In this document: positions 22,180 through 32,879 of the stretch, in pieces
How the letters are laid out: every line of letters starts with the position of its first letter
Numbering within the stretch: the stretch's first letter is position 1
Origin: Aristolochia californica
Taxonomy: Eukaryota; Streptophyta; Magnoliopsida; Piperales; Aristolochiaceae
Reading direction: 5' to 3'
Length of the DNA: 64,000 nucleotides
Assembly (NCBI GenBank): GCA_029961685.1
Contig: JARWKL010000002.1
Coordinates: forward strand, 34,254,908 to 34,318,907
Position numbers and translations under genes: made by a program
The notes under the pieces: model-generated
Told to the model about the DNA's origin: nothing
What the model saw: the letters and a program-made list of their open reading frames with translations, nothing else
Databases searched by the model: none

Positions 22180-22618
22180 TGTTGGAAGATAGGGCCCAAG
22201 CCCACACGATCAAGAAAGGCACACATATCAAAGTGTATTAGAATATGGACCCATGCCCATAAGACCAAGGAAGACCCATGCATCCAAGAGAAATAGAAGA
22301 CGGGCTCAAGGCCCATAGATCAAGGAGAAGGCCCATAGGTCCACATACATTGATGGCAGGATGATAAATAAAGGGTCATCTCATAGAGATGGTATTGATG
22401 TAATTATGTTAAAGTTCCAGGGTTAAAACTCTAAACCCTAAACCCTAAGTTCAGGGGTATAATAGTAATATAGTAGTTTCATAAATCTATAAATAGAGCT
22501 TCAAGGGGAGGATAAGGAACAATCAAATTCCATAACCCTTCTTTCTCTAGTTTTCTCCCAATGGGTTTCTTTCCCTTTTTCTCCATGCGCTAAATTCATG
22601 GAGTCCTGAAAATCAACA
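22180..22618 (+). repeat. 3' LTR of D
   Basis: 439 bp, TGTTGGAAGATAGGG to GAAAATCAACA, with TATA box TATAAATAG at 22488-22496 and a CTAAACCCTAAACCCTAAG stretch near 22431. Followed by GGATC. Confidence 0.93.
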
Positions 22619-22623
22619 GGATC

Positions 22624-23214
22624 CCTTTTTCAATATTCCAAGCAACAGAAGAGAGAAAGAAAAAAAGGAGAAAAGGGGAAGAAGGCTCTCGGGTAAAGAG
22701 AAGAAGAGAAGAGGAACAAGGTGTGCACCAAGCAAAGAGAGAGAGATTTATTCAAGAGAAAATTGTAGAACTTGATTAATTCCGAATTACAACACCTCTA
22801 TTTATAGTAGAGGAAGTGATAGAGTTCTTATACAATTAACCTTTAAATCTCTTAATTACATTCCAACTTTAACTCTCTAAGATAAGTCTACTTTGAAAGG
22901 ATAACACAATCTAATAGAGTTCTAATATAATTTGAACTCTAAATCTTTTTCAAAAACATGAAAATAAGGGAGGAAGTGAGCTTGGGGTCTTATCCTTGTG
23001 GGTCCCACGTGATCTTCCAGCTCATATTGATAAGATTCCAGCTCGTGGTATCTTTGTGGGTCCCATTTGATCTTCAAGTCTTCTAACTCATTTCAGATTG
23101 TGCTTCTTATCTTCTTAACTCATGCTAGCTTGGATGAGGACTCTTCTTGGCATCCCACATCCTCATGGTGGTTCCCACCAGCTCGTGCATCATGGTGGGT
23201 CCCACATTGTAACA
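22624..23214 (-). repeat. 3' LTR of G, larger part
   Basis: Continues the G LTR after D and ends GGGTCCCACATTGTAACA. Matches 27651-28238. The polypurine tract (CCATCTTGAGGGGGAG on the minus strand) follows at 23215-23230. Confidence 0.9.
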
Positions 23215-23230
23215 CTCCCCCTCAAGATGG

Positions 23231-26200
23231 GGGTGAGAAAATATCGTAGATGCCCAACTTTCTACAGATGGTAGACATAATCTTATGACTGACTGGCTTG
23301 GTGAGAATATCTGCAACTTGACTTTGTGATGATATATGTTTTAGAGATAAAAGACCCACTTGGAACTTTTCTCGTATAAAATGGCAGTCCACTTCAATAT
23401 GCTTTTTTCTTTCATGGAAGACTGTTATGGACTCAATAGCTCACCGAGTTACTCAGAGGACGAGACAATGACTCACCGAGTCATCTAATTTAACTTTCAT
23501 TCTTTATGTTTCTTTTAGTTAAATTTTCATTGATTATGTAATAAGCTTGGACGTAAGGGTATAGTTGGGATTGATAGCCCTAAACTATCATGACTTGCAA
23601 TACACTATTTAAGAGTTAAAGAAAATGAAATAAAGCAAGTCTGAAATTAGAGTAATTTAGAGTAGAGAGATCCCTTGTCGAGTTCCTATCTTTGAGTCCT
23701 TGACGTGCATTGTTCTTGGAGTTACATTGGTGGAGATTTGGTGTGATCGAGAGAGAAGAGAGGAGAGTTACTCTCTTTCCCGAGCAAGAAGAGGAAACCT
23801 ACCTCTTTCTCAGAAATCAAAAAGAGGGAAAGGGTTACGGGGAGTCTTGCTGCAAGAAGGAGACCTTCAAGTTGTTGGACTGGTGTTTACGTCAAAGAGG
23901 TAATCCTACACTCCTTTCCGAGTAGAGAAAGGTTATAATTTTATTCTTTTACGTGCATGATCAGTATTGGCATATTAGGGAAACCCTGTATCTTGATGTG
24001 AATCCTAAAAGGGAGGTTTTATGCATGGGCTATCTAAATGTCCCTTGATCCCTTGGTTATACCTATAATTGAGAAAAGGAAACTCCTTTCCAAGTATAAT
24101 GAAGAAGAGAGAAGAAAAGAGAGTTCATTTCACAGTTACGTGATCTAGAACCCTCAGACAGTGCTGGATTCATTAGTACCTCACCGAGTTACTAGATCCA
24201 TGGCTAGGGACTATAACAATGACTCGATTCGATGTAATGTGTATAGCTGCTTGATTATCACAATATAGATCCATCGGAACATCTTTGTAGAATCCCAATT
24301 CAGTGAGAAGAGATCTTATCCATTGGAGTTTAGTAACAGTGTGTGCCATGGCTCTGTACTTTGCTTCAGCACTGGACAGTGCTACTACATTTTGCTTATT
24401 GCTGCTCCATGTAATGTGTGTCTGCTAGTTTGCATCCCAGCATTCCTATCTCCTCCAGTAGAACTAGGGCATACTTCCTTTGGGATAGCACAATCCCATG
24501 TCTGGATTGTAATACTTCAATAACCAAAAAATATTTGAGTAGTCCAAGATCCTTTGTCTTGAATTCAGCACATATTTTTTCTTTTGTTTCCTGGATGGCC
24601 TCAGAATCACTACCCGTTAAAATGATATCATCAACATATACTGCCATAATTACCTTCCCTCTATGTGTGTTTTTAATAAAAACTGAGTGATCTCCAGAGC
24701 ATCTATAAAATCCTGCCCATATGAGGGCTTGACTAAATTTCTCAAACCATGCACGAAGGACTGCTTTAGATCATACAGAGATTTTTTTAGTCAACATACT
24801 GACTTCCCCCTCAACCACATACCCAGGTTGTTGCATATAAATTTCTTCTTTGATGTCCCCATTCAGAAAGGAATTTTTCACATCAAGTTAATATACGTGC
24901 TAGGCAAAGTTAGCTACCAGAGATAATAACACACGTACCGAGTTCATTTTTGCCACAGAGAGAAGGTTTCTTCATAATCAATTCCATAACATTGTGTATA
25001 GCCTTTAGCCACGAGGCGAACCTTGAGCCGAGCCACAGATCCATCCGGATTGTGTTTCACAGTAAACACCCATTTCCAACCAACAAGTTTCTTTTCTAAT
25101 GGAAGTGGAACTAGAGCCTATCTCTAAATTTCATGAAGGGTCTGCATTTCTTCATCCATTGCTGTCTTCCACCCTGAATGTTTGAGAGCCTCCTAATAGG
25201 ACTGTGGTACAGATATGGAAGAAATAGCAGAGAGAAATTGACAACATGCAGGGGACAAATGATGATGAGACACAAAATTTGATATGGGATGAGACATAGA
25301 GGGTATGGTGCATGATCTAGGTTCTATATTTGTGCGATAGGACGAGTATCATATTGTGGGCCAAAAACAATTGGAGAAGATGGATTTACCTCAGTGGGAT
25401 CCGTAAACTGAGCAGGTGTGGTGTCAACCGGTGTTTCTAGGGGCTGAGAAGTTTCTATAGCATGGGGCACAACCGGTGGAGGAGAACCTGGTACTGAAGA
25501 TAAACCTGGAGGTGCAATGTCAGAATAGTATGGAGATTCACAAGTAAATGCTGAAGAGTGAGATTATAACAAACATAGCCCTTTTGTGTACGAGAGTATC
25601 CTAGATTGATACACTTGATAGATTTAAGATCAAGTTTACTGTGTTTTGGTGAGGAAATATGGACAAAACATTGACACCCGAAGATTGTCAAGGGCAATGA
25701 AAAGGGATCATCATTTGGTAATAATATAGAGTAAGGAGATTTATTACTAAGAACGGAAGATGGTAGTTGATTTTTAAGAAAACATGCGGTCAGGATTGCA
25801 TGAGGCCAATAAAAGTATGGAACTTTCATGGCATATATTAAACCTCGAGCTACCTCAAGAATATGACAATTTTTCCATTCGGCTACACCATTTTTTTGAG
25901 AAGTGTAGGCACATGATGTTTGATGGATAATGCCATTTTCTTGACAAAAAAAGTCAAGTTCTTTGGAAATGTATTCTTTGGCATTATCAGAACGAAGTAT
26001 TTTTATATTCTGACCAAAATGAGTGAGTACCATAGCATGAAAAAACTTAAAAATCAATGGTATCTCAGAACGCTCCTTAAAAAGAAACAACCAAGTGGTA
26101 CGAGTGAAATCATTAATAAATGTAATAAAATACCTGACTTGAGAAATATTTGAGACTCTCAAGGGTCCCCATACATCGGTATGAATTAATAAAAATGGAG

Positions 26201-27189
26201 TAATACTTTTGACTTCTAGACGAGGTGAGTATATACTCCTTTGCTGTTGACTCAGTTGAAAAACTTCACAATGAAACTCAGACCTGACTTTAAGAGTAGG
26301 AAACATATAATGAAGAGATTGTGAAGATGGATGTCCCAACTGGTTGTGCCATAGCCTTGTCTCATTTTCACTAGTGGAAACAGTATTTATTTTTGGCACA
26401 TCTAGGTAGTATAACACCCCTTGTTCATGGCCTCCACCAATCACCTGCTTCCTTATAAGATCCTAAAATACACACGAAGTGGGTGAGAAGGTGATAGAGC
26501 AATTAAAGTACTTTGTCAGCTGACTAACAGATAATAGATTCAAAGGGAAGGTAGGAACAAATAGAATATCATTGAGCGGAAGTGATGGTGTAACGGAAGT
26601 GGATCCTTTCCCTTGAACCTTGGTTTGAGAACAGTCAGCTATGCTAACAAACTTATGTGAAAGACACGAAGATACAGAATGTAATAAATGTCCGTTACCA
26701 GTAAGATGCTCGGAGGCTCCTGAGTCAATTATCCAGGAAAAATATCTGAGTGTTTGTTGGCATTATAACATATTTCTCCATAGTGACCATTTTTTCCACT
26801 ATAACTCCTTTCCTTGTAATAGCATGTATCGATAGAGTGGCCATATCTCCCACAGTGAGTGCTTTCTTTCCACAATTTTTTTATGATTTTAATTAGCCAA
26901 CTAATCACAATGGTATCATTTTTTAACCAATTTTTTTATAAAAAATGTCTTCTTGATCAACAGGTGGTCCACGGTTGGTGAGATAACCAAGTAGGTCATT
27001 TATTATAAGAAACCTCCAAACCGATGTTGACCAACTCATAAAATTTGATACCCTTCGTAAGGGTATTGTGGTAATTCTGAGTATACCACCTTTGCTACTC
27101 ATATTTCCTTTATCAATAATAGGCCCTTCAACGAAAATAATTCTCCAAAAAAGTCTAATCAAAATATCCAAGTAGTATTCTTCAAACAA
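23231..27189 (-). pseudogene. Gag-pol pseudogene of copia G
   Basis: Minus-strand, broken copia polyprotein interrupted by a solo LTR (23423-24218). RNase H remains lie at 23231-23422 and 24219-24400. RT with intact YVDDIILTGSD is at about 24610-24647, with further RT to about 25100. The linker is at 25130-25450. Integrase and pre-integrase blocks (LWHNQLGHPSSQS, HTDVWGP, RSDNAKEY) are at 25455-26444. Protease remnant and a degenerate zinc knuckle are at 26465-26880. Gag is reduced: an N-terminal block (26923-27189, 'MSSKGGILRITTIPL') joins almost directly to the knuckle, so roughly 0.6 kb of gag is gone. Integrase has lost the E-region (AEWKNCH for AERKNRH). Confidence 0.9.
23423..24218 (+). 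repeat. Solo LTR inside G
   Basis: 796 bp, TGTTATGGACTCAATAGC to GGGACTATAACA, flanked by AAGAC (23418-23422) and ATGAC (24219-24223). Comparison with H (42490-42510) shows the uninterrupted RNase H sequence. Contains CACCGAGT repeats near both ends. Related in reverse orientation to the solo LTR at 48187-49039. No open frame of interest. Confidence 0.85.
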
Positions 27190-27634
27190 CTTGGTGCAGG
27201 GAGAATTTTAGCATTGATGTTAAACAATCATTATTCTGATTTTTTTCTGAGTAAATAACCACTGATAATGGACTCAATATAAATCTTCTCTATCATGGGA
27301 ATCTTGTTTCCACAAAAAAAATTTCAACAATCTGATCATGGGCTGGTCTTAGTTAACAGCAATTCCAAACCGACAAAACTGCTTTGATAGGTTCTTCTAG
27401 ATCGAGAGGCATTCATATCCACAATCTCATAAGATGAAAAATATTTACATACTCATCTTTAAATCATCTTCTAAATCTTGAAACCAGTAACATGAAATAA
27501 AAAAAAAATGAAGGAAATGTATCTCAAGCTTTTTTATCTTCCTTCACAAGGCGCCTTCTATGAGTGTTGTTGATCATATATTCTCAGAGCATTCCTTTTT
27601 TATGTAGGATCCTAAATTTAATGATCTGATACCA
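27190..27634 (-). other. Leader and primer binding site of G
   Basis: AT-rich leader. The PBS is at 27623-27634 (TGGTATCAGATC on the minus strand, one change from TGGTATCAGAGC). No gene. Confidence 0.8.
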
Positions 27635-28238
27635 TGTTGAATTTAGGATCCCTTTTCCAATATTCCAAGCAAGGGAAGAGAGAAAGAAAAAAAGGAGAAA
27701 AGGGGAAGAAGGCTCTCGGGTAGAAAGAAGAAGAGAAGAGGAACAAGGTGTGCACCAAGCAAAGAGAGAGATTTACTCAAGAGAAAATTGTAGAGCTTGA
27801 TTAATTCCAAATTACAACACCTCTATTTATAGTAGAGTAAGTGATAGAGTCCTTATACAATTAACCTTTAAATCTCCTAATTACATTCCAACTCTAACTC
27901 TCTAAGATAAGTCTACCTTGAAAGGATAACACAATCTAATAGAGTTCTAATATAAGTTGAATTGTAAATATTCTTCAATAACATGGAAATAAGGGAGGAG
28001 GTGAGCTTGAGGTCTTATCCTTGTGGGTCCCACGTGATCTTCCAGCTCATATTGATAAGATTCCAACTCGTGGTATCTTTGTGGGTCCCACTTGATCTTC
28101 ATGTCTTCTAACTCATTTCAGCTTGTGCTTCTTATCTTCTTAACCATGCTAACTTGGATGAGAACTCTTCTTGGCATCCCATGTCCTCATGGTGGGTCCC
28201 ACCATCTCGTGCATCATGGTGGGTCCCACATTGTAACA
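27635..28238 (-). repeat. 5' LTR of G
   Basis: 604 bp, TGTTGAATTTAGGATCCC to CCCACATTGTAACA, followed by GACGT. It includes AGAGAGAAAGAAAAAAAGG purine tracts and TATTTATAG (about 27820, antisense TATA). Confidence 0.92.
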
Positions 28239-28243
28239 GACGT

Positions 28244-28517
28244 CGATGTCAGTTCGTTTCTCCAACTTGGCCTTAAAGCTTACTGGGCTTCGTGCAACAA
28301 TAACGAAAACTTAGACTTTTGCATAAATGGTAGCAGGATCGCCATGAATATCCACAACAACATTTCTCCAATCTCCAGATCCAGCTCATCCTTCTTGCCA
28401 AAATCTCTAGCTGCCAAAGTGTACAAGATCACGATTCACGAGTCGCAACAAAAGCACTTGAATCTTGGACCAATTTCTTCTTCAGAAGAGCCTGTAACCA
28501 CTCGGTATGGAGCCAGT
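28244..28517. other. L2 unknown segment, second part
   Basis: Between G and J. The plus frame is open for about 90 codons (SFLQLGLKAYWASCNNNENL and on, then LAAKVYKITIHESQQKHLNL). Part of it aligns with L1. I do not recognise it. It ends with GACTA, the J target duplication (28518-28522). Confidence 0.45.
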
Positions 28518-28522
28518 GACTA

Positions 28523-28860
28523 TGTTATGGTCCCGGATCTAACACAATGATTTGTAGGGAGGAAGAGAGAGAAGAAAATCAAGCCGAAGGGAAGCTTGAA
28601 AACCCTAGTTTCTTTGAAGAGAACGCACACTCCTCAGCTCGTTGAGGAGAACTCTAAACCCTTGTTTACTCTAAATCTACTTGTTTTTCTCATTACTCTT
28701 ACCTCTTAAATAGGGTTCACCCTTACAACGTTCAAGATAAAATATTAAAAAAATACCCTTGTGGCCTACTAATTCTTTAATTGAAATAAAATAAAGTAAA
28801 TTAAAGAAAAACAATTAATTTGATTCTAAATAACTTAATAATGTTATTGCGTTCATAACA
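28523..28860 (-). repeat. 3' LTR of J
   Basis: 338 bp, TGTTATGGTCCCGG to GCGTTCATAACA. Matches 32130-32474 and, in reverse complement, the K LTRs. Confidence 0.92.
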
Positions 28861-28905
28861 TTACACCCCCTGGGAGAAAGAACTTGTCCTCAAGCTCGAA
28901 GGTAG
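28861..28905 (-). pseudogene. Chromovirus pol tail in J
   Basis: Minus frame reads STFELEDKFFLPGGV and runs on into the LTR (V-M-L-stop). This is the end of the chromodomain region of Ty3/gypsy chromoviruses. It also provides the GGGGGTG polypurine tract. The equivalents are SFELADKLFLQEG in P and TFELDDKLVLPGG in K. Confidence 0.8.
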
Positions 28906-29049
28906 AGTTTGTTTGCCCTTGCCGATGTCTCCACCTGTTTCCAAGTAGCATTCGCAGTATCTGTCAGCCCTTTGGACGATAAAACTGGAACATTCCACCC
29001 GAGAAGCAATTTTTTTTTACCGACACTGCCAACATCACTTGTTGTAGCA

Positions 29050-29740
29050 CACCCCAATACATACAGCGCCTTCACCGCAACAGAAATTGCCAGAGGTGGA
29101 CCTATGCCCAATACAGAAGGGTCCACACCAACAGCAGTAAAATTCCTGAATACACCAGAATTGGTAATGCCTTTTGCTCTGAAACTAAGCTTCCAATAAA
29201 GAGGATTTCACCGGCACTATCACCTACTTGGCTCGAGTTACCAGCAGTGGTCGTGCCATCCTTCTTGAAAACAGTCTTCTGCTTCACCCAGTCGGACACA
29301 AATACATTATGAAGGCAGCCATCATCCATAGAAAGCACAACATTTTTCTCCTCCTGATTATTAGTGTCAATGATCTTTGTAGCCACTGATGTAGTTGCTG
29401 CAGCAGCATGCTTTTGGGACAGAACAGCAGAGTGGTCTTGCTGCTGCCTGGTGACACCAATTCGTTGAAGAACATATTCAGAAATAATACCCAGAGGAAG
29501 AAAATCTGGAGCTTGCTGGAAATTCTTTATCATAGGGTGGATTGAGCCTTCCCAGGCCATAGTATATGCAGTCATCGAATCTAATCCAGCTCCCATTCCT
29601 ATGTCATCGAAGCCAGCTTGTATAGCTGCAGTAACAGTGGTAACAGCCAGAAGGCTAGAAGAACCTCGCTGTTTCACAGTTATGATGGGCACCGTTTCTG
29701 GGAAACCAGCATAGAATGCTTGCATCCTGTAAACCCGCCT
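29050..29740 (-). pseudogene. 3-ketoacyl-CoA thiolase (KAT/PED1-type) fragment
   Basis: Minus strand. Peroxisomal thiolase removes acetyl-CoA in the last step of fatty-acid beta-oxidation. Conserved blocks are in order: MQAFYAGFPETVPI (about 29718), AAIQAGFDDIGMGAG, MTAYTMAWEGSI, SEYVLQRIGVTRQQQD, KHAAAATTS, then VFKKDGTTTAGNSSQVGDSAG, and in a shifted frame DPSVLGIGPPLAI (29123 down). The nucleophile region C-S-S-G is G-S-S-S, so the active-site cysteine is lost. A short in-frame gap follows AAAATTS. No intron interrupts the 195-codon match, which suggests capture from a spliced RNA. The C-terminal half with the second active site is missing. Cargo of J, not functional. Confidence 0.9.
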
Positions 29741-30166
29741 GCCAACATGGGCTGGAAAACCATCAGCGTCGTCAAAGTGTCCATGACGATCTAACGTGGC
29801 TGCAGACAGCAAATTGTGGAAGAACCCATGAGCCTCTCCAGGTGGCCTATTAGGTGCATATTTTGCTGTATTGAGAACAGCCACCCTGTAGTCATATTTT
29901 TCAGTCGGCGGAGCCCGGCCAAGTTCACCACCTTGGCCAACATGCTGCATACATAACATATAAATAATAGCCTCTAGGAAGGGCCAGTCGCCTCTAGAGT
30001 TGGTAGCAGCAACGTTGCTGTAATTCTGCTGATAGGACTCATGAAGAGCAATTAGTGCGCTCTGGTGAATTGCTATAGCAGCAGGAAGGAAGTTGGGATT
30101 CATGGTCTTGACAAGTTGAAGCCTTCCCCTTGAAATAGAGTGCAAAATGTTCTCTGCACCTCCCAT
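29741..30166 (-). pseudogene. Unidentified N-terminal part of the 354-aa J frame
   Basis: Residues 1 to about 142 of the frame that continues into the thiolase piece. It begins MGGAENILHSISRGRL and contains AIAIHQSALIALHESYQQ and AHGFFHNLLSAATLDRHGHF. Well-ordered composition and no stops, but I do not recognise the family. It may be another captured exon or a relict of J gag. It directly follows the stop of the 30167-30769 frame. Confidence 0.45.
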
Positions 30167-30769
30167 CTAAATTAGCAGCAGTGTGCTCAGCACTACTAGT
30201 GTTTTCAGCACAGTTTTCTGCACTGCCACTGTATTCAGGACTGGATTCTGCACTATTTTCACAGCAGCATTGTTTTCTTGGCTGTCTTGCTGCACTGTTT
30301 TGTAGACAGCAGTCAAAAGGACATTTGCTCCATGCAACTCTACCGTGTCATGACCACTTACATGTTCATGCATGTTATCCTTGTTCCCATTGCAGCACAC
30401 ATTCTCCTCCTCCACATTCATAGATGAAGGAAATGCAGTGCCACCAACAGTCCCTTGTTCCAGTCGAGGACCCAAGTTTGCCACTGATGACAAACAGTCA
30501 GTTTTTCCAAAATGACGAAGGACACCTGCTGCATCCAAATCCTGACTCTCAGTTTGCATTTTATGATGTTTTGCACCTTTCTTCACTGCAATAGCATCAA
30601 CAATTTTAAATTTCAGCATCATCTCAGTCTCAAGAGCTCCACGAATGGCACATGCAATAAGAACAGTAATTACATTTGTTGCTGCCTCTTTTCGGCCAGA
30701 ATTAGCTACATCCTGCAGAGGATTATCTATCGTGCCCACAAAAACAGATAATTGTGCTTCATAAGTCAC
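30167..30769 (-). pseudogene. Unidentified 200-aa frame in J
   Basis: Minus strand, 200 residues without a stop, Met at 30769. No family recognised. The middle is rich in Asn, Glu and His, and the C-terminus has repeated 'QKTVLKTLVVLSTLLLI'-like hydrophobic residues. It abuts the next frame with one stop codon between them. The length is unusual for this stop-rich region, so it may be captured coding sequence. Confidence 0.4.
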
Positions 30770-31025
30770 TACTGCTTCTACTCACAGTGTTGTCAGCACT
30801 GGTTTCTACAATGCCACAGTCGCAGCACAAAAAAATTAGTTGAAGAACCCATGAGCGTAAGCACAAGCTGTCCATCTTGATAAGTGAAAACGTTCTTCAG
30901 CACCATCAGTTGTGTCCTTAGGTGTATCAGCATCTTGAACTACTATAACACCACTCTCCATAGGTTCCAACACTATTTTTTATCCAGATGAAGCAAAACC
31001 TTTCAACTGCAAAGGCTTAATCAAA

Positions 31026-31337
31026 AAGCCACCCTGTTGGTATACACATGAAGAATATTCCAAGTCAAGCTGTTTTCTGAGTTTTAGGTGCATTGTCATC
31101 AATAAATGGAGCCGCAAGACTTATAAATGAAGCTTCTCAAAAGCCAACCAACATGCAGCATATGGCAATGGACCAAAAGTCAAATGAACAACCACAACTA
31201 GCTACAACTAAAGTCCAGACTGATAATCCAACCCCAATAAGCCTAAATGGATTGTGGGTCTTTGCCAATGATGCAAATATAGGTGAAGCCACCGGGAGTC
31301 CAACCATAAATGCAGATGACAGAATACCATCAATAGT
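31026..31337 (-). pseudogene. Spinster-like MFS transporter fragment
   Basis: Minus strand. Reads IDGILSSAFMVGLPVASPIF, ASLAKTHNPFRLIGVGLSVW and CGCSFDFWSIAICCMLVG, then (after a stop) EASFISLAAPFIDDNAPKTQ and a further stop before LGIFFMCIPTG. These are consecutive blocks from membrane helices 2 to 5 of plant Spinster homologues, members of the major facilitator superfamily. About 104 codons survive with two nonsense changes and no intron. It lies upstream of the thiolase piece in J orientation. Homology is confident from block order, and function is lost. Confidence 0.85.
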
Positions 31338-31386
31338 AATAAAAATCATCCCCCACATCATAGTTTTCACCTTTTCCAAAAAAACC

Positions 31387-31596
31387 CTAACTGCTAAGTA
31401 GAGAATTGTTGTACTCCCCCTTTCTGCCAAGCATTTCATCATACAACTGTTTGTCATCTTCCATTTTTCTTATCTCTTCTAGATTATCTCTAACCCGTCT
31501 ATCTATTGGAGCCCCTTTCTGCACTGTAATAACAGCCATAGAAAAATAATTCATCCTACTATTCAACCCAACCACAGAAAATAATGCATCCCCCAT
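31387..31596 (-). pseudogene. Unidentified 69-aa frame in J
   Basis: Minus strand, with a charged, probably helical stretch (RRVRDNLEEIRKMEDDKQLY). No family recognised. It lies directly upstream of the Spinster piece and could be a separate captured exon. Confidence 0.35.
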
Positions 31597-32115
31597 AGAA
31601 TTCTCTCGATCATTACCAGAATACCCAAAAAAATTTCATCTCCAATTTTTCCCACGTTGGCTACCTTCTCATATTCAGAACTCCCACCTGAATGAAAATT
31701 TTCCACAAACAGGGCCCGAGCAGGTCAATTCCGACAAGGTTTTGGATGCTTTTGGATTCGAGGTTTTAGACTGATTTCGGATTTCCAGTCTCCCTACTGC
31801 TGGACTTCGGCTCTTGATTTCCCTGCGCGAAAATTGTTAATTTTTCTTGGTCGTGGCTTTTCCTCCCATTCAAGACAGCATCAGCTCGTGACTTTTGCTC
31901 CACGACGTTTCTCTCTACTACGGCCCCTTCACGCATTGCTGCCATTGCCCTTTTGATTCTTTGGAGTTTCTAGTTAATAATTGGGATTAAATCCAATTGG
32001 TGCATGACCTGATCAAACCTTCTCTCGTTTTCTGCCTATGCCTCTCCGTGTGCAATCAGCCCTCATATCAGCAACTCTCTTAACTCCCCATTGCAGTAAT
32101 TCCCCATGTTACGCA
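31597..32115 (-). other. 5' region of J between PBS and cargo
   Basis: About 520 bp. Broken minus frames with a charged, coiled-coil-like piece (AENERRFDQVMHQLDLIP near 32000) could be a gag N-terminal relict. No domain can be named. Confidence 0.4.
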
Positions 32116-32129
32116 GCTCTGATACCAGT
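32116..32129 (-). other. Primer binding site of J
   Basis: ACTGGTATCAGAGC on the minus strand beside the 5' LTR. The two-base offset (AC) before TGGTATCAGAGC is shared with K. Confidence 0.85.
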
Positions 32130-32474
32130 TGTTATGGTCCCGGATCTAACACAACGATTTGTAGGGAAGAAGAGATAAAAAAAAAAAATCAATGCCGAAG
32201 GGAAGCTTGAAAACCTTAGGTTCTTTGAGGAGAACGCACACTTCTGAGCTCATTGAGGAGAACTCAAAATGCTTTTTTACTCTAAATCAATACTTGTTTT
32301 TTCTCATAATTCTTACCCCTTAAATAGGGTTCACCCTTACATGGTTCAAGATAAAATATTACAAAAATACCCTTGTGGCCTATTAATTCTTTAACTAAAA
32401 TAAAATAAAGTAAATTAAAGAAAAATAATTAATTAGACTCTAAATAACTTAATAATATTATTGCGTACATAACA
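32130..32474 (-). repeat. 5' LTR of J
   Basis: 345 bp, TGTTATGGTCCCGG to GCGTACATAACA, followed by GACTA (32475-32479). Confidence 0.92.
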
Positions 32475-32479
32475 GACTA

Positions 32480-32572
32480 CCATAATGGTGGATGTCTTTC
32501 TTGTGATCGGTGACGTTGAAAAGATTAAGCACCCCGATCGGTAACCAGATTCGGGAGCGGTTCATGGGCGAG
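32480..32572. other. L2 unknown segment, third part
   Basis: 93 bp between J and K that align with L1 (about 10520-10590). Ends GCGAG, the K target duplication (32568-32572). Confidence 0.65.
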
Positions 32573-32730
32573 TGTTATGCACACAATAACATTATTATTT
32601 TTATTTTTTTTCTTTAATTTAATTTATTTATTTTGGTTTTAGGCCACATGGGTATTTTTGGAATATTTCATTTGTAGGGGTATTTTTGTAATATTTTATA
32701 TTGAACCCTATCAGGGACCCTATTTAAGGG
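32573..32730 (+). repeat. 5' LTR of K, first part
   Basis: TGTTATGCACACAATAAC to CTATTTAAGGG. Matches 39156 onward. Interrupted by the hAT-type element. Confidence 0.9.
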
Positions 32731-32879
32731 TAGGGGTGGCTTTGAACCAAGCCGGCTCACGAGCGGCTCAAGTTCGGCTCGGTGTCGTCTCGGTTCGCTT
32801 TGTTATCGATCGAGCTCGAGTCAAGCTCGAGCTTTGAAATCGGCTTGTTTACCTTAACGAGCCAAGCTCAACTGAAGCC

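Larger units (their letters stand above)
13900..22618 (+). mobile_element. Element D, non-autonomous LTR element carrying NF-YB
   Basis: 5' LTR 13900-14150 plus 19941-20127 (438 bp without C), 3' LTR 22180-22618 (439 bp), perfect target duplication GGATC (13895-13899 and 22619-22623). The interior is only about 2.05 kb (20128-22179), with PBS and polypurine tract but no gag-pol. It carries an antisense NF-YB exon and a minisatellite. Element C lies within its 5' LTR. Confidence 0.92.
13884..28238 (-). mobile_element. Copia element G (minus strand), hosting D and a solo LTR
   Basis: LTRs start TGTTGAATTTAGGATC and end CCCACATTGTAACA. The left (3') LTR is split by D into 13884-13899 and 22624-23214, and the right (5') LTR is 27635-28238. 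The target duplication is GACAT/GACGT. The interior 23215-27634 carries a decayed copia gag-pol on the minus strand, in the same family as H. Confidence 0.9.
28523..32474 (-). mobile_element. Element J, chromovirus-derived gene carrier (minus strand)
   Basis: LTRs 28523-28860 (338 bp) and 32130-32474 (345 bp), perfect target duplication GACTA, PBS ACTGGTATCAGAGC and a chromovirus-type 3' end. The last codons before the 3' LTR read STFELEDKFFLPGGV, the tail seen at the end of the chromodomain region in element P. Inside there is no RT, integrase or RNase H; instead there are pieces of a 3-ketoacyl-CoA thiolase and a Spinster-like transporter, plus unidentified open frames. K is the same family. 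Confidence 0.9.

Noticed and set aside
23700..23925. Overlapping plus frames of 67-71 aa
   Set aside because: They fall inside the solo LTR 23423-24218 and show only purine-rich low-complexity peptides.
28092..28550. Plus frame of 152 aa as a host gene
   Set aside because: It crosses the G LTR end, the target duplication and the J LTR start, so it is a composite of three sequences. Only 28244-28517 is kept as an L2 segment.
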